The notes under the pieces were generated by a model. It was not told where the DNA came from and did not search any database. It saw nothing but the letters and a program-made list of their open reading frames with translations. Below are positions 45,391 to 58,260 of a stretch of 64,000 nt of DNA, piece by piece. The stretch's first letter is position 1. Every line of letters begins with the position of its first letter. Made by a program: the position numbers and the translations under genes. The DNA is from an uncultured Oscillospiraceae bacterium. GTDB taxonomy: Bacteria > Bacillota > Clostridia > Oscillospirales > Oscillospiraceae. Location of the stretch: the NCBI GenBank assembly GCA_934667095.1, contig CAKULE010000009.1:1-64000 (forward strand). The letters run 5' to 3'.

Positions 45391-46317
45391 TTATTTTCCG
45401 TAGAGCATGTGGATCAGGTAGTCGTTCAGATCGGCGTTTTCCTGCGCGATCTGCTCGTCCGTCCATTTCATAAAGCCCTCACCGGACTTGAAGCCCAGCT
45501 TGCCCTCGTCCAGCATTTTCTGCAGCAGGGGGGAGGGCTCGTGGCTGTCCTCCAGATCGCGGAGGATGTAGTTGTGGATGTTGTAGGTCAGCTGGGTGCC
45601 CACCATGTCGGAGTTGGTGATGGGGCCCAGCTGGGGCAGGCGCAGGCCGAAGGAATAGCGCACGGCGGTGTCCACCGTCTCGGGGTCAGCGATGCCCCGC
45701 TCCACAATGGAGATGGCCTCGCGCCAGAGGGCGTGCTGCATCCGGTTGGCGATGAAGCCGGGCACGTCTTTTTTGCACAGGACGGGCTTCTTTCCCACAG
45801 AGGTCAGCACGTCCATGATGGTCTGGGCGGTGTCGTCAGAGGTGGCGTCGGACTTGACCACCTCCACCAGCGGGATGAGGTGGCCGGGATTCCAGAAGTG
45901 GGTGCCGGCAAAGCGGGCGCGGTGCTCCATCTTCGCAGAGATCTCGGAGGGGCTCATGACGGAGGAATTGGTGCAGAAGATGGCGTCGGGGCGGCAGCGG
46001 GCCTCCAGCTTGGCGAAGGTCTCCTGCTTGATGGCCATGTCCTCGAACACGGCCTCGATGACGAAGTCCGCGTTCTTCACCAGCTCGCTATCGATGTCGT
46101 TGGTGAAGTGGATGCGCGTCAGGCGGTCAGCCAGTTCTTCCTCGGTGAGGACGCCGCGGTCCACCAGCTGCTTGGTGTTAGTGCGGATCTTGGCCTCGAT
46201 GTCCGTGGGGTACAGGTCGTACAGGGCCACGTCAAACTCGGGATTGGAAGAAAACACAAACCCGATGTTAGAGCCCATCATGCCGGCGCCGCAGATCAGA
46301 ATGTTCTTGATTTTCAT
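45391..46317 (-). CDS. 3-hydroxyacyl-CoA dehydrogenase family protein
   Basis: The 308-residue protein has the Rossmann motif CGAGMMGSNIG and the C-terminal helical domain of 3-hydroxyacyl-CoA dehydrogenases. The active-site region reads GTHFWNPGHLIPLVEVV, where FWNP is close to the FFNP of CoA-type enzymes but the following residues resemble those acting on free acids. It would oxidise a beta-hydroxy group with NAD. GGAGAAG precedes the ATG. It lies between the SDR and cyclase genes. Confidence 0.88.
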   Translation of the reverse strand: MKIKNILICGAGMMGSNIGFVFSSNPEFDVALYDLYPTDIEAKIRTNTKQLVDRGVLTEEELADRLTRIHFTNDIDSELVKNADFVIEAVFEDMAIKQETFAKLEARCRPDAIFCTNSSVMSPSEISAKMEHRARFAGTHFWNPGHLIPLVEVVKSDATSDDTAQTIMDVLTSVGKKPVLCKKDVPGFIANRMQHALWREAISIVERGIADPETVDTAVRYSFGLRLPQLGPITNSDMVGTQLTYNIHNYILRDLEDSHEPSPLLQKMLDEGKLGFKSGEGFMKWTDEQIAQENADLNDYLIHMLYGK

Positions 46318-46529
46318 AATATCTTCTCCTTTTACGGCTGTCGGAGCGACAGCCTGTTTTTTGTACCGGCACTGTACTGCCGCAAACGGTGTGCCAATTC
46401 CACAGGGGCCGGATGTGCCCGAAAAAGCCTGAAAACCGGACTTTTCCGGGCCGCTGGAAGGGCAGACCGCGGGGGCGGTGGTGCAGATATGCGACAGGCT
46501 GCCTTAAAAAGTCTACATCCGGACGGCAA

Positions 46530-47339
46530 TCACACGGTCAGGTAACCGCCGGAGCAGTCGCAGTTGGAACCGGTGATGAAGTCGGAGGCGGTGGAGGACA
46601 GGAACAGGGCGTAGCCTACAAAGTCCTCGGGCTCGCCCAGCCGGCCGATGGGCTCCCGGTTCAGGAAGTTCTTGTACACGGCGGACTCGGGGTCAAACAT
46701 CCACTCGGTCAGGTCGGAGCGGAACACGGTGGGGCAGATGGAGTTGACGTTGATGTGGTACTTGGCGGACAGGTCGCAGGCAAGGCAGGAGACCATCAGG
46801 TCCGCGCCGCCCTTGGAGGTGCAGTAGCCGGTGTAGCCGGCCATGCCCCGCTTGGAGCGCTGGGAGGTCACGATGACCATCTTGCCGCGCTTGGTGTTGT
46901 CGGCCTCGTACTGCTTGACCATCTGATGGGCCACGTACTTGGTGACGATATAAACGCTCTTGCAGTCGGCGTCCATGATATACTGCCAGTCGGCCACGGA
47001 CTGGTCCAGCACGTTCTGGGGCTTGTTGTAGCCGTGGGACACGGCCAGAATGTCGATGGCGCCGTACTGGGCCACGCAGGCGTCCACCAGCTTCTGAACG
47101 TCCTCCTCCTTGGCGGGGTCAGCCGCGGCGTAGGCGCAGTCGATGCCCTCGGCCTTGAACTCATCCTCCAGCTCCTGCAGCTTCTTGGCGTTGCGGCCGG
47201 TCATGAAGACCTTGGCGCCGGCGTAGCCGTAAGCCTTGGCCAGCACGCAGCCCAGCGCGCCGGTGGCGCCGGTGACCAGCGCCACCTTGCCCTCCACGGA
47301 GAACATGTTATTGACGAAATCCTTCTGAACGGGTACCAT
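46530..47339 (-). CDS. Short-chain dehydrogenase/reductase (SDR)
   Basis: The 269-residue protein has the SDR cofactor motif TGATGALG near residue 24, the catalytic Tyr and Lys in YCTSK near residue 170, and a C-terminal SGGYLTV, as in classical SDRs. The usual NNAG motif is replaced by VSHGYN. It would oxidise or reduce an alcohol/ketone pair with NAD(P). AGGAGG precedes the ATG. A gap of 212 bases follows before the dehydrogenase gene, in which I see no feature. Confidence 0.9.
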   Translation of the reverse strand: MVPVQKDFVNNMFSVEGKVALVTGATGALGCVLAKAYGYAGAKVFMTGRNAKKLQELEDEFKAEGIDCAYAAADPAKEEDVQKLVDACVAQYGAIDILAVSHGYNKPQNVLDQSVADWQYIMDADCKSVYIVTKYVAHQMVKQYEADNTKRGKMVIVTSQRSKRGMAGYTGYCTSKGGADLMVSCLACDLSAKYHINVNSICPTVFRSDLTEWMFDPESAVYKNFLNREPIGRLGEPEDFVGYALFLSSTASDFITGSNCDCSGGYLTV

Positions 47340-47369
47340 GATCGTTTCCTCCTGTTCGGTGTTCCGGGC

Positions 47370-47720
47370 TCAGGCCTCGGGGTAGTTGATGATGACCAGC
47401 ATCTTGGCGGGCTTGTCAGTCTCGTTCTTCAGCAGACGGCCCTCGTTGGGGGGGAAAGAGATGGACTCCATGGGGCCCATGACGTACTTGTTGCCGTCCT
47501 TGTCGGTGACGGTCATTTCGCCCTCCAGAATGAAGTAGACCTTCTCGAGGGGGTTGTCATCGTAGGCCCAGTCGGCGCCGCCGCCCGGCTCAAACTCGGA
47601 AATGCCGACCCAGAACTTGTTCGCACCGGTCTCGTCCTTGCCGTGGTAGCGCTTGCAGGTCACGCCGAAGTGACCGGCGGGGAAATAGGGCTTGAGCTCT
47701 TCATAGGTTCTTTTGATCAT
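47370..47720 (-). CDS. Small cupin domain protein
   Basis: The 116-residue protein is a single cupin barrel, with a GGGADWAYDDNPLEKVYFILEG-type core split here as GGGADW and EKVYFILEG. The metal-binding His residues of classical cupins are mostly absent, so metal-dependent catalysis is uncertain. It could act as an isomerase, a binding protein or a small enzyme for the substrate of the operon. I chose the ATG at 47720 after AAGGGAG. It is the first gene of the leftward operon divergent from the HxlR gene. Confidence 0.82.
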   Translation of the reverse strand: MIKRTYEELKPYFPAGHFGVTCKRYHGKDETGANKFWVGISEFEPGGGADWAYDDNPLEKVYFILEGEMTVTDKDGNKYVMGPMESISFPPNEGRLLKNETDKPAKMLVIINYPEA

Positions 47721-47787
47721 GTTCGATCTCCCTTTCCTGACGGTATGGTGTGGGGCCACGCCCCAAAACGATTTTTACTCTGGCCAT

Positions 47788-47816
47788 ATCATAGATGGAA
47801 TTTGTTAGATATACAA
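47788..47816 (-). promoter_or_regulatory. Possible sigma-70 promoter of cupin operon
   Basis: On the minus strand TTGTAT (47816-47811) and TATGAT (47793-47788) are separated by 17 bases and face the cupin gene. The -10 box is good; the -35 box is weak, which would suit an activated promoter. Confidence 0.4.
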
Positions 47817-47829
47817 TACGAACAATGAA

Positions 47830-47870
47830 GTAAGTGACTTACCTTTTGGTTACTGCTCACAAAAAAGTAA
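47830..47870. promoter_or_regulatory. Candidate HxlR operators: GTAAG/CTTAC repeats
   Basis: GTAAG-TGA-CTTAC (47830-47842) is a perfect dyad, and TTACT (47850-47854) pairs with AGTAA (47866-47870). They lie just upstream of the probable cupin-operon -35 box and about 145-185 bases upstream of the HxlR gene promoter. The remaining part of the 377-base intergenic gap shows no gene. Confidence 0.5.
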
Positions 47871-48013
47871 GCGTATTTTTTCGTGTAAAAAGTGAAAAGG
47901 CGATCCGGGAGTTTTGTGCAGGGTGTGATGGAAGCTGTGCATCCTATACAAAAAATGGCTTGAAGGTTCTACAGGCGGCGGGCCGCTGGGGCCTGAGCCG
48001 GGGCAGCTTTCCC

Positions 48014-48042
48014 TTGAAAGTGGGGGGGAATCATGATAAAAT
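48014..48042 (+). promoter_or_regulatory. Sigma-70 promoter of HxlR gene
   Basis: TTGAAA (48014-48019) and TAAAAT (48037-48042) are separated by 17 bases and each matches five of six consensus bases. Confidence 0.7.
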
Positions 48043-48097
48043 ACCTTATAAATAACAGGCCCCGGGCGGGCCCGGGCGGAGAAGAGAGGGAATCCCC

Positions 48098-48547
48098 ATG
48101 CCGCAGGAAGAAAAGCAGTCTATGAATCCCTATCACTATATCCAGAAGTGCATCGGGGGAAAGTGGAAGATGACCATTCTCCACGAGATCGACACCTTCG
48201 GCTCCATCCGCTTCAACTATGCCGTGCGGGTGTTCCCCCTGTCGGAGAAGGTCCTCAGCCAGCAGCTGAAGGAGCTGGTGAATGACGGGCTGGTGCGCCG
48301 CATCGTCTATGATGTAGTGCCGCCCAAGGTGTCCTACGAGCTGACGGACGCAGGCAAGCGTCTGATGCCCATGCTGGACTCCCTCTATATCTGGAGCGTG
48401 CGCCGCATGGACGAGCTGGGCATGCCCATTGATCAGGACGCCTTTGTGGTCCACAAGTCGGAGAAGTATATGGAGGCTCTTCAGGATGTGATGGAGAACT
48501 ACGAGGTGCCGCAGGAGGAGATCCGGGACTACAAGGTCAAGGGCTGA
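48098..48547 (+). CDS. HxlR family transcriptional regulator
   Basis: The 149-residue protein is a winged-helix regulator of the HxlR/DUF24 type, with the family core IGGKWKMTILHEI, LSQQLKELVNDGLV and VSYELTDAGKRL. A Cys near residue 18 (IQKCIGGKW) is at the position used for thiol sensing in several HxlR proteins, so redox or electrophile sensing is possible. It is divergent from the cupin operon and probably controls it through the GTAAG/CTTAC repeats between them. Confidence 0.9.
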   Translation: MPQEEKQSMNPYHYIQKCIGGKWKMTILHEIDTFGSIRFNYAVRVFPLSEKVLSQQLKELVNDGLVRRIVYDVVPPKVSYELTDAGKRLMPMLDSLYIWSVRRMDELGMPIDQDAFVVHKSEKYMEALQDVMENYEVPQEEIRDYKVKG

Positions 48548-48557
48548 AAAATAGCCC

Positions 48558-48586
48558 TTGCAATCGGGGGCCGGCTGTGTTATGAT
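48558..48586 (+). promoter_or_regulatory. Sigma-70 promoter of secG
   Basis: TTGCAA (48558-48563) and TATGAT (48581-48586) are separated by 17 bases and lie 80 bases upstream of the secG start. Confidence 0.65.
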
Positions 48587-48662
48587 AACTCATGACTCTG
48601 CTGGGCCAGTGTGCCCATTTTATCTCATAAACATTACCTCGTACCGAAAGGATCGATCCATT

Positions 48663-48908
48663 ATGACCACTGCTCAGATCATCATGTCCATTGTCTACTT
48701 CATCATTTCCCTTGGCCTGATCGCCATTGTCATGCTCCAGTCCGGCAAGAGCGCCGGCCTCTCCGGCGCCATAGGCGGCGGTGCGGACACCTTCCTGTCC
48801 AAGAACAAGGCCAAGTCTGCCGACGCCCGCATGGCCAAGATGACCAAGTGGGTGGCCATCGTGTTCATGGTCATCACTCTGGTGATGTGCTTCCTGCCCA
48901 CCAAGTAA
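48663..48908 (+). CDS. secG: Preprotein translocase subunit SecG
   Basis: The 81-residue protein has the SecG pattern: an N-terminal membrane segment (about 5-25), the conserved LQSGKSAGLSGAIGGG loop, and a second membrane segment (about 60-78). SecG stabilises the SecYE channel in the cytoplasmic membrane. The ATG at 48663 follows AAGGATCG; upstream in-frame sequence includes the promoter and is not used. It has its own promoter and terminator. Confidence 0.95.
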   Translation: MTTAQIIMSIVYFIISLGLIAIVMLQSGKSAGLSGAIGGGADTFLSKNKAKSADARMAKMTKWVAIVFMVITLVMCFLPTK

Positions 48909-48920
48909 AAAACGAGATGA

Positions 48921-48955
48921 AAAGAGCCCGCCTGCATCTGCAGGCGGGCTCTTTT
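48921..48955. terminator. Bidirectional terminator between secG and ComM-like gene
   Basis: AAAGAGCCCGCCTGCA (48921-48936) and TGCAGGCGGGCTCTTT (48939-48954) form a 16-base perfect stem with a two-base loop and T-tail. Confidence 0.93.
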
Positions 48956-48960
48956 TGCAT

Positions 48961-50484
48961 TTATTTGGCCAGATACTCCGGCGGGCGGTACTGGAGAGCC
49001 TCCGCCAGATGGGGGACCTGAATGTCTGCCGACCCGTCCAGATCGGCGATGGTGCGGGCCACCCGGAGGATGCGGTCATAGCTGCGGGCGGTGAGGCCCA
49101 GCCGGTCGTAGGCCCCGCGGATGAGGGCCTCGCACCCCTCGTCCAGCCGGCAGAACTGCTTCAACTCCCGGGGGCCCATGTGGGCGTTGCAGGCGGGGCC
49201 GCCGGGGCCGAAGCGGGCGGTCTGGACCGCACGGGCGGCGTTGACCCGCCTGCGGATGTCGGCGGAGGACTCCGCCGGGGCGGCGCGGCCCGCCAGCTCG
49301 TCATACTCCAGCGAGGGCACATCCACGCAGATGTCGATGCGGTCCAGCATGGGGCCGGAGACCCGGCTGAGATACCGCTGGATGGAGGCCTGCGTGCAGG
49401 TGCAGCGGCCGCTGGGGTGGCCGTACCAGCCGCATTTGCAGGGGTTCATGGCGCACACCAGCATGAACCGGCTGGGGTAGGTCACGGAGCCGGACACTCG
49501 GGTGATCTGGGCCTGCCCGTCCTCCAGCGGCTGGCGGAGGACCTCCAGCACGCCGCTGTCGAATTCCGGCAGCTCGTCCAGAAACAGTACGCCGTTGTGG
49601 GCCAGAGAGATCTCACCGGGGCGCAGGGCGGCCCCGCCCCCGGCCATGCCGGCGGTGGAGATGGTGTGGTGGGGGGAGCGGAAGGGCCGGCGGAGGACCA
49701 TGGGCTCCTCCCGGCTGGTGAGGCCCATGACGGAGTAGATCTCCGTGCAGGCCAGCGCCTCCTCCCGGGTGAGGTCGGGGAGGATGGAGGGCAGGCGTTT
49801 GGCCATCATGGACTTGCCGGAGCCGGGGCTGCCCGTCATGAGAATGTGGTGCCCGCCGGCGGCGGCCACCTCCAGGGCCCGCTTGGCCTCCGCCTGCCCC
49901 TTGACGTCGGCAAAGTCCGGGCCGGCGACGGAGAAGGGCGCGGGGACCCACGGCTGGGCGGGGACGATGGGCGCATCCCCGGAGAGGTGGTCCAGCAGCT
50001 GGCGCACGGTCTCTACCGGGTAGACCTCCAAGCCCTCGGCCAGAGTGGCCTCCGGAGCGTTATCCGCGGGGACGTACAGCCGGGTGATGCCGGTGCGCCG
50101 GGCGCACAGGGCCATGGGCAGCACGCCGCTCACCGGCCGCAGAGCCCCGGTGAGGGAGAGCTCCCCTAAAAAGGCGGACCGCGCCTCCCCCTTGAGGGAG
50201 AGCTGGTTTCCGGCGCAGAGGATGCCCACCAGAATGGGCAGGTCGTACACGGTGCCGGCCTTCCGCCGGTCGGCGGGGGCCAGGTTGACCGTGATGCGGG
50301 AGACGGGGAAGTCGCACCCGCTGGCCTTGATGGCGGAACGTACCCGTTCCCGGGCCTCCTTCACGGCGGCATCGGGCAGACCCACCACGTCAAAGGCGGG
50401 CAGGCCGCCGGACAGGGCGCACTCGGCGGCCACCGGGTAGCCGCTGACGCCCTGGAGCCCGAGAGACTGGACCGTACAGACCAC
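48961..50484 (-). CDS. ComM/YifB family Mg-chelatase-like AAA+ ATPase
   Basis: The 507-residue protein has an N-terminal Lon-protease-like fold (about 1-165), a Mg-chelatase AAA+ domain with Walker A GSPGSGKSMMAKRLPSILP and Walker B LFLDELPEF, a zinc-like CNPCKCGWYGHPSGRCTC segment near residue 345, and a C-terminal helical domain. ComM is a hexameric helicase that extends branch migration during natural transformation. The start is a GTG at 50484 following GAGGTGATCC. It is divergent from nifJ. The role in this organism is inferred from the family. Confidence 0.93.
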   Translation of the reverse strand: MVCTVQSLGLQGVSGYPVAAECALSGGLPAFDVVGLPDAAVKEARERVRSAIKASGCDFPVSRITVNLAPADRRKAGTVYDLPILVGILCAGNQLSLKGEARSAFLGELSLTGALRPVSGVLPMALCARRTGITRLYVPADNAPEATLAEGLEVYPVETVRQLLDHLSGDAPIVPAQPWVPAPFSVAGPDFADVKGQAEAKRALEVAAAGGHHILMTGSPGSGKSMMAKRLPSILPDLTREEALACTEIYSVMGLTSREEPMVLRRPFRSPHHTISTAGMAGGGAALRPGEISLAHNGVLFLDELPEFDSGVLEVLRQPLEDGQAQITRVSGSVTYPSRFMLVCAMNPCKCGWYGHPSGRCTCTQASIQRYLSRVSGPMLDRIDICVDVPSLEYDELAGRAAPAESSADIRRRVNAARAVQTARFGPGGPACNAHMGPRELKQFCRLDEGCEALIRGAYDRLGLTARSYDRILRVARTIADLDGSADIQVPHLAEALQYRPPEYLAK

Positions 50485-50587
50485 AGGATCACCTCATTTC
50501 AGATACCTCTATCCTACCACAGCGGGGAGGCGCGCGCAATCCCTCTATGCGCTTTTCGAGGGGCCTGTATGACAAAAAATACATTGG

Positions 50588-50645
50588 TATAATGGCGCAA
50601 TGGGGCCAGTTTCCCGTTGCGAAGCGGCGGGAAGTGTGCTATACT
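50588..50645 (+). promoter_or_regulatory. Tandem promoters of nifJ
   Basis: The nearer one is TTGCGA (50617-50622), 17 bases, TATACT (50640-50645). About 50 bases upstream is an extended -10, TGGTATAAT, with TATAAT at 50588-50593. Both face nifJ. Confidence 0.7.
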
Positions 50646-50722
50646 GTCAGCGATCTGCAACAGGAAAATCATCATCGCGTGTCCGGCCGCCGGGGCCGGG
50701 CGCAAAGAAGGAGGAAACGATC

Positions 50723-54394
<3,672 letters not shown>

Positions 54395-54408
54395 ATCTCA
54401 CTCTGGCC

Positions 54409-54445
54409 ACCGGGTCCGCCGCTTCTGCGGTGGGCCCGGTTTTTT
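54409..54445 (+). terminator. Terminator of nifJ
   Basis: ACCGGGTCCGCCGC pairs with GCGGTGGGCCCGGT around a TTCT loop, followed by TTTTT. Confidence 0.9.
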
Positions 54446-54503
54446 GCGCCTGAGGCGCGGAGGGGCGCCGGACGGGCGGGACGCTTCCCTTGACCGCTCC
54501 GCT

Positions 54504-54565
54504 GTGATATATCACGGCAAAACTGCCGAGCGGACAGGAAGCTTTTGACGGTTTTTATAAAACCG
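54504..54565. promoter_or_regulatory. Dyads upstream of GRE-operon sigma-54 promoter
   Basis: Three perfect inverted repeats lie here: GTGATATATCAC (54504-54515), CGGCA-N4-TGCCG (54515-54528) and CGGTTTT-N3-AAAACCG (54549-54565). The last is centred about 135 bases upstream of the promoter -12 box, the usual place for an enhancer-binding activator. In the rest of the 488-base gap between nifJ and the GPH gene I see no gene. Confidence 0.6.
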
Positions 54566-54679
54566 GAAGAGATTCTAAAAATTCCCCGCACAAAATAGAC
54601 GTTCACGGGCGGGGAAAAGAGCACAAAAATATTTGTTTTTCCCATGGCGTCAAGGGCTTCGCCATCTCCGGCCCGAAGT

Positions 54680-54694
54680 TGGCACGGTGCTTGC
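54680..54694 (+). promoter_or_regulatory. Sigma-54 promoter of glycyl radical enzyme operon
   Basis: TGGCACGGTGCTTGC is a full consensus -24/-12 element, with ten bases between GG and GC. The transcript would begin near 54706, about 175 bases before the GPH gene. The cognate activator is not in the window next to it. Confidence 0.92.
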
Positions 54695-54882
54695 TTATAT
54701 ATAGGCGGCAAAGGATGGTCGGAAAGAAAAATAGGTGCAGGGCCCGCGGTCCCGGGCGGGATCGGTCCCCTGTGCCGAGACCTGACGTGAAGGGGGGAGA
54801 GAGAACTGTCCTTGTGCAGCCCCTCGGGCAGAGGCGTGCCTGAGAAAAGAGAAACCAAAAATTTGAGTTAGGGTGAAAACGC

Positions 54883-56334
54883 ATGACAAAGAAAGAAAAC
54901 GCCGCATCCAACACCGCGGGGATCCAGACCACAATGATCAAATGGCCCTGGTGGAAGAAGCTGTTCATTGGCTCCGGCGAGTTCGGCGAGAACATGTCCA
55001 ACGCCATGTTCACCACCTACATCTCCATTTTCTACACTGATGTGGTGGGCATCGCCGCCGGCCTGGTGAGCCTGATCGTGTGGGTCACCAAGATCTGGGA
55101 TGCCATCAACGACATTCTCATCGGCATCCTGGCCGACCGCACCCGCACCAAGTGGGGCCGGTATCGTCCCTGGATCGTCGCCTCGGCCATTCCCTTTGTG
55201 ATCATTACGTTCCTCAGCTTCCTGACAAATCCCAGCTGGTCCTATGCCCTCCGGGTGATCTTCGCGGTGCTGACCTACTGCTCCTTCACCTGGGTCTACA
55301 CCATGTTCTACATTCCCTATGTGTCCCTCCAGGCCACCCTCACCCAGGACCCCCAGGAGCGCGCCTCCATCGGCAGCGTGCGGGTGACCCTGGCGGTGCT
55401 GGCCAACTGGGGTGTGGGCGTGTTCGCCCCCGGCCTCATCAAGTATTTCCAGGGCACCGTGGGGACCAACATGGCCTACGCCATGGCGGCCCTGGTGTTC
55501 AGCGCCATCGGCGCGCCCTTCATCCTCCTGTCCGGCATCGTATCCAAGGAGCACATCAAGCCCGCCAACTACGACGCGCCCCGGACCAAGGAAAAGCGGG
55601 AAAAGGTCTCCCTGGGCAAGATGTTCTCCGCCATGCGGGGCAACAAGTACCTGGGCCTGCTGATCATCAGCTCCCTGGTGGGGCAGATCTTCATGGCCGG
55701 GCGCAACGCCACCATCATGTACTACTTCACCTACCGGATGGAGAACCTGCTGCTGATCCCCCTGTTCATCACTCTGCTGCGCTTCCCCATGATGGCGGGC
55801 AACTTCTTCTCCCAGTACCTGGTGAAGTGGACGGGCTCCAAGGGCAAGGTGGTGTCCTGGTCCTACATCATCGCGGCGGTGCTGCTGGTGGTGGTGTCCT
55901 TCCTGGATACCATGCCCAACCTGGTGCTCTTCTTCATCCTCAGCGCCATCATCCACTTCTGCACCGGCGTGGCCTACTGCCAGAGCAACGTAGTCATCTC
56001 CGACACGGTGGACTACACCGAGTACACCACTGGCCAGCGGCTGGAGGGCTTTACCTCCTCCTTCATCTCCTTCTTCACCAAGGTGGGCAATGCCATCGGC
56101 ATCTCCCTGCCGCCGCTGATCCTGGCCATCACCGGCTATGTGCCCAACCAGACCCAGACCCCCGCCGCCATCACCGGCATCATGAGCTCCATGTACTATA
56201 TCCCGGCGCTGATGGCCCTGGTGGCCGGCATCGCCTTCCTCCGCTACAACCTGGACAACAAGCGGATGCGGGAGATCGCGGCCGAGCTTCAGGCCCGCCA
56301 CGCCGCCGCGGAGCAGCAGGAGTCCGACTCCTGA
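54883..56334 (+). CDS. MFS transporter, GPH (glycoside-pentoside-hexuronide) symporter family
   Basis: The 483-residue protein has twelve membrane segments and clear GPH signatures: a start of WKKLFIGSGEFGENM, then WDAINDILIGILADRTRTKWGRYRPW, the cation-site and loop-2/3 motif of MelB-like symporters. GPH carriers import sugars or sugar acids with Na+ or H+; some family relatives import sulfonated or amino-organic compounds. It is the first gene of the operon ending in a glycyl radical enzyme, so it is the likely uptake step for that substrate. AGGGTGA precedes the ATG. Confidence 0.92.
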   Translation: MTKKENAASNTAGIQTTMIKWPWWKKLFIGSGEFGENMSNAMFTTYISIFYTDVVGIAAGLVSLIVWVTKIWDAINDILIGILADRTRTKWGRYRPWIVASAIPFVIITFLSFLTNPSWSYALRVIFAVLTYCSFTWVYTMFYIPYVSLQATLTQDPQERASIGSVRVTLAVLANWGVGVFAPGLIKYFQGTVGTNMAYAMAALVFSAIGAPFILLSGIVSKEHIKPANYDAPRTKEKREKVSLGKMFSAMRGNKYLGLLIISSLVGQIFMAGRNATIMYYFTYRMENLLLIPLFITLLRFPMMAGNFFSQYLVKWTGSKGKVVSWSYIIAAVLLVVVSFLDTMPNLVLFFILSAIIHFCTGVAYCQSNVVISDTVDYTEYTTGQRLEGFTSSFISFFTKVGNAIGISLPPLILAITGYVPNQTQTPAAITGIMSSMYYIPALMALVAGIAFLRYNLDNKRMREIAAELQARHAAAEQQESDS

Positions 56335-56380
56335 CCGGCGCCCCGCAGAGCAAATACTACACCACGAAAGGCGAATGCAT

Positions 56381-57466
56381 ATGTATCGGATCTTGATTTT
56401 CAATCTGGGTGGTACCTCCACCAAGCTGGCCCTCTTTGAGGACGAGCGGCAGGTCATGGAGGGCACCATCCGCCACACGGACGAGGAGATCGGCGCCTGC
56501 GCGGACAACGCGGCCCAGATCGCCTTCCGCAAGGGGACCATCAACGCCTGGCTGCGGGAGAACGACATCTCCTTGGACAGCCTGGACGCCATCGTCATCC
56601 GGGCCTTCGGCGCGGGGCTGTGCAAGCGGGGCGGAACCTATCTGGTCCAGGGCAAGCTGCGGGACGGGCTGTACACCGCCTACCGGAACAGCTTTCCCAA
56701 GGCCATCCACCCCTCCTTCATCGTGCTGCCCCTGGTGGACGATATCCTGGAGGGGCGGAAGGTCCCCGTCTACATCGTGGACCCCGACGGCGTGGACGAA
56801 TTCCAGGACGTGTCCTACATCACCGGGCACCCCGACTTCCCCCGGTCCAGCGGCTTCCACGTGCTCAACCAGAAGGCCATCGCCCGCAAGGCGGCCAAAG
56901 ACCTGGGCAAGCGCTATGAGGACGCGGACCTGGTGGTGGCCCACATGGGCGGCGGCGTGTCCATCGCGGCCCACCGCCACGGCTTGGTGGTGGATTCCAC
57001 CAGCGGCGGCAGCGCCGGCGAGGGTCCCTTTGGAACCAACCGCACCGGCCCTCTGCCGCTGAACAAGCTGGTGGAGGCGTGCTACAGCGGGAAGTACGAC
57101 AAGCGGGCCATGATGAACCTGCTGACCAACGGCGGCGGCTTTCTGGCCCACACGGGGTACACCGACCTGCGCATCATCGAGCAGAAGGCCGCCGAGGGCG
57201 ACGACCACTGCGACCTCATCCTGCGGGCCTTCATCTACCAGGTGTGCCGCTACATCGGCGCGCAGTTCACCGTACTCAAGTGCAAGGCGGATGCCATCGT
57301 GCTCACCGGCGGCATGGCCTACTCCGACCGGGTGGTGTCCTCCATCAAGGAGTGCGTGGGTTCCCTGGCCCCCGTGATGGTCTACCCCGGCGAGAAGGAG
57401 AACGAGGCCATGGTGGACGGCGTGCTCAGCGTCCTGCGGGGCGAGCGGGAGGCCATCGTGCTCTGA
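56381..57466 (+). CDS. Butyrate/acyl kinase family protein
   Basis: The 361-residue protein is of the acetate/butyrate kinase family, with VVAHMGGGVSIAAHRHG and IVLTGGMAYSDRVV nucleotide-binding motifs. The N-terminal phosphate loop is unusual: FNLGGTSTKLALF instead of INPGSTSTKLA seen in the kinase at 13413-14582. I chose the ATG at 56381 (MYRILIF), which is eight bases after AAAGG; an ATG six bases upstream would be too close to that site. With PduL as the next gene, it would make ATP from the acyl phosphate produced downstream of the aldehyde dehydrogenase. Confidence 0.85.
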   Translation: MYRILIFNLGGTSTKLALFEDERQVMEGTIRHTDEEIGACADNAAQIAFRKGTINAWLRENDISLDSLDAIVIRAFGAGLCKRGGTYLVQGKLRDGLYTAYRNSFPKAIHPSFIVLPLVDDILEGRKVPVYIVDPDGVDEFQDVSYITGHPDFPRSSGFHVLNQKAIARKAAKDLGKRYEDADLVVAHMGGGVSIAAHRHGLVVDSTSGGSAGEGPFGTNRTGPLPLNKLVEACYSGKYDKRAMMNLLTNGGGFLAHTGYTDLRIIEQKAAEGDDHCDLILRAFIYQVCRYIGAQFTVLKCKADAIVLTGGMAYSDRVVSSIKECVGSLAPVMVYPGEKENEAMVDGVLSVLRGEREAIVL

Positions 57467-57599
57467 GCGATCCCCATCCGGCGCCCGGCGAGGCCGGGCC
57501 TGACAGCATCCAGATACGGTGCCGGCAAACGCCTGGCGGCAGGACCGGCGCCGACGGAAAATAAACCAAACAGACAGAAAACAGAAAGGTGAGAAAATC

Positions 57600-58184
<585 letters not shown>

Positions 58185-58260
58185 CCGCCCCTGCACGTCC
58201 CGACCCCATCCGGGAGACGGCGCTCTGTCTCCCTCAAATATTGAAAGGAGTTCCACGCGC

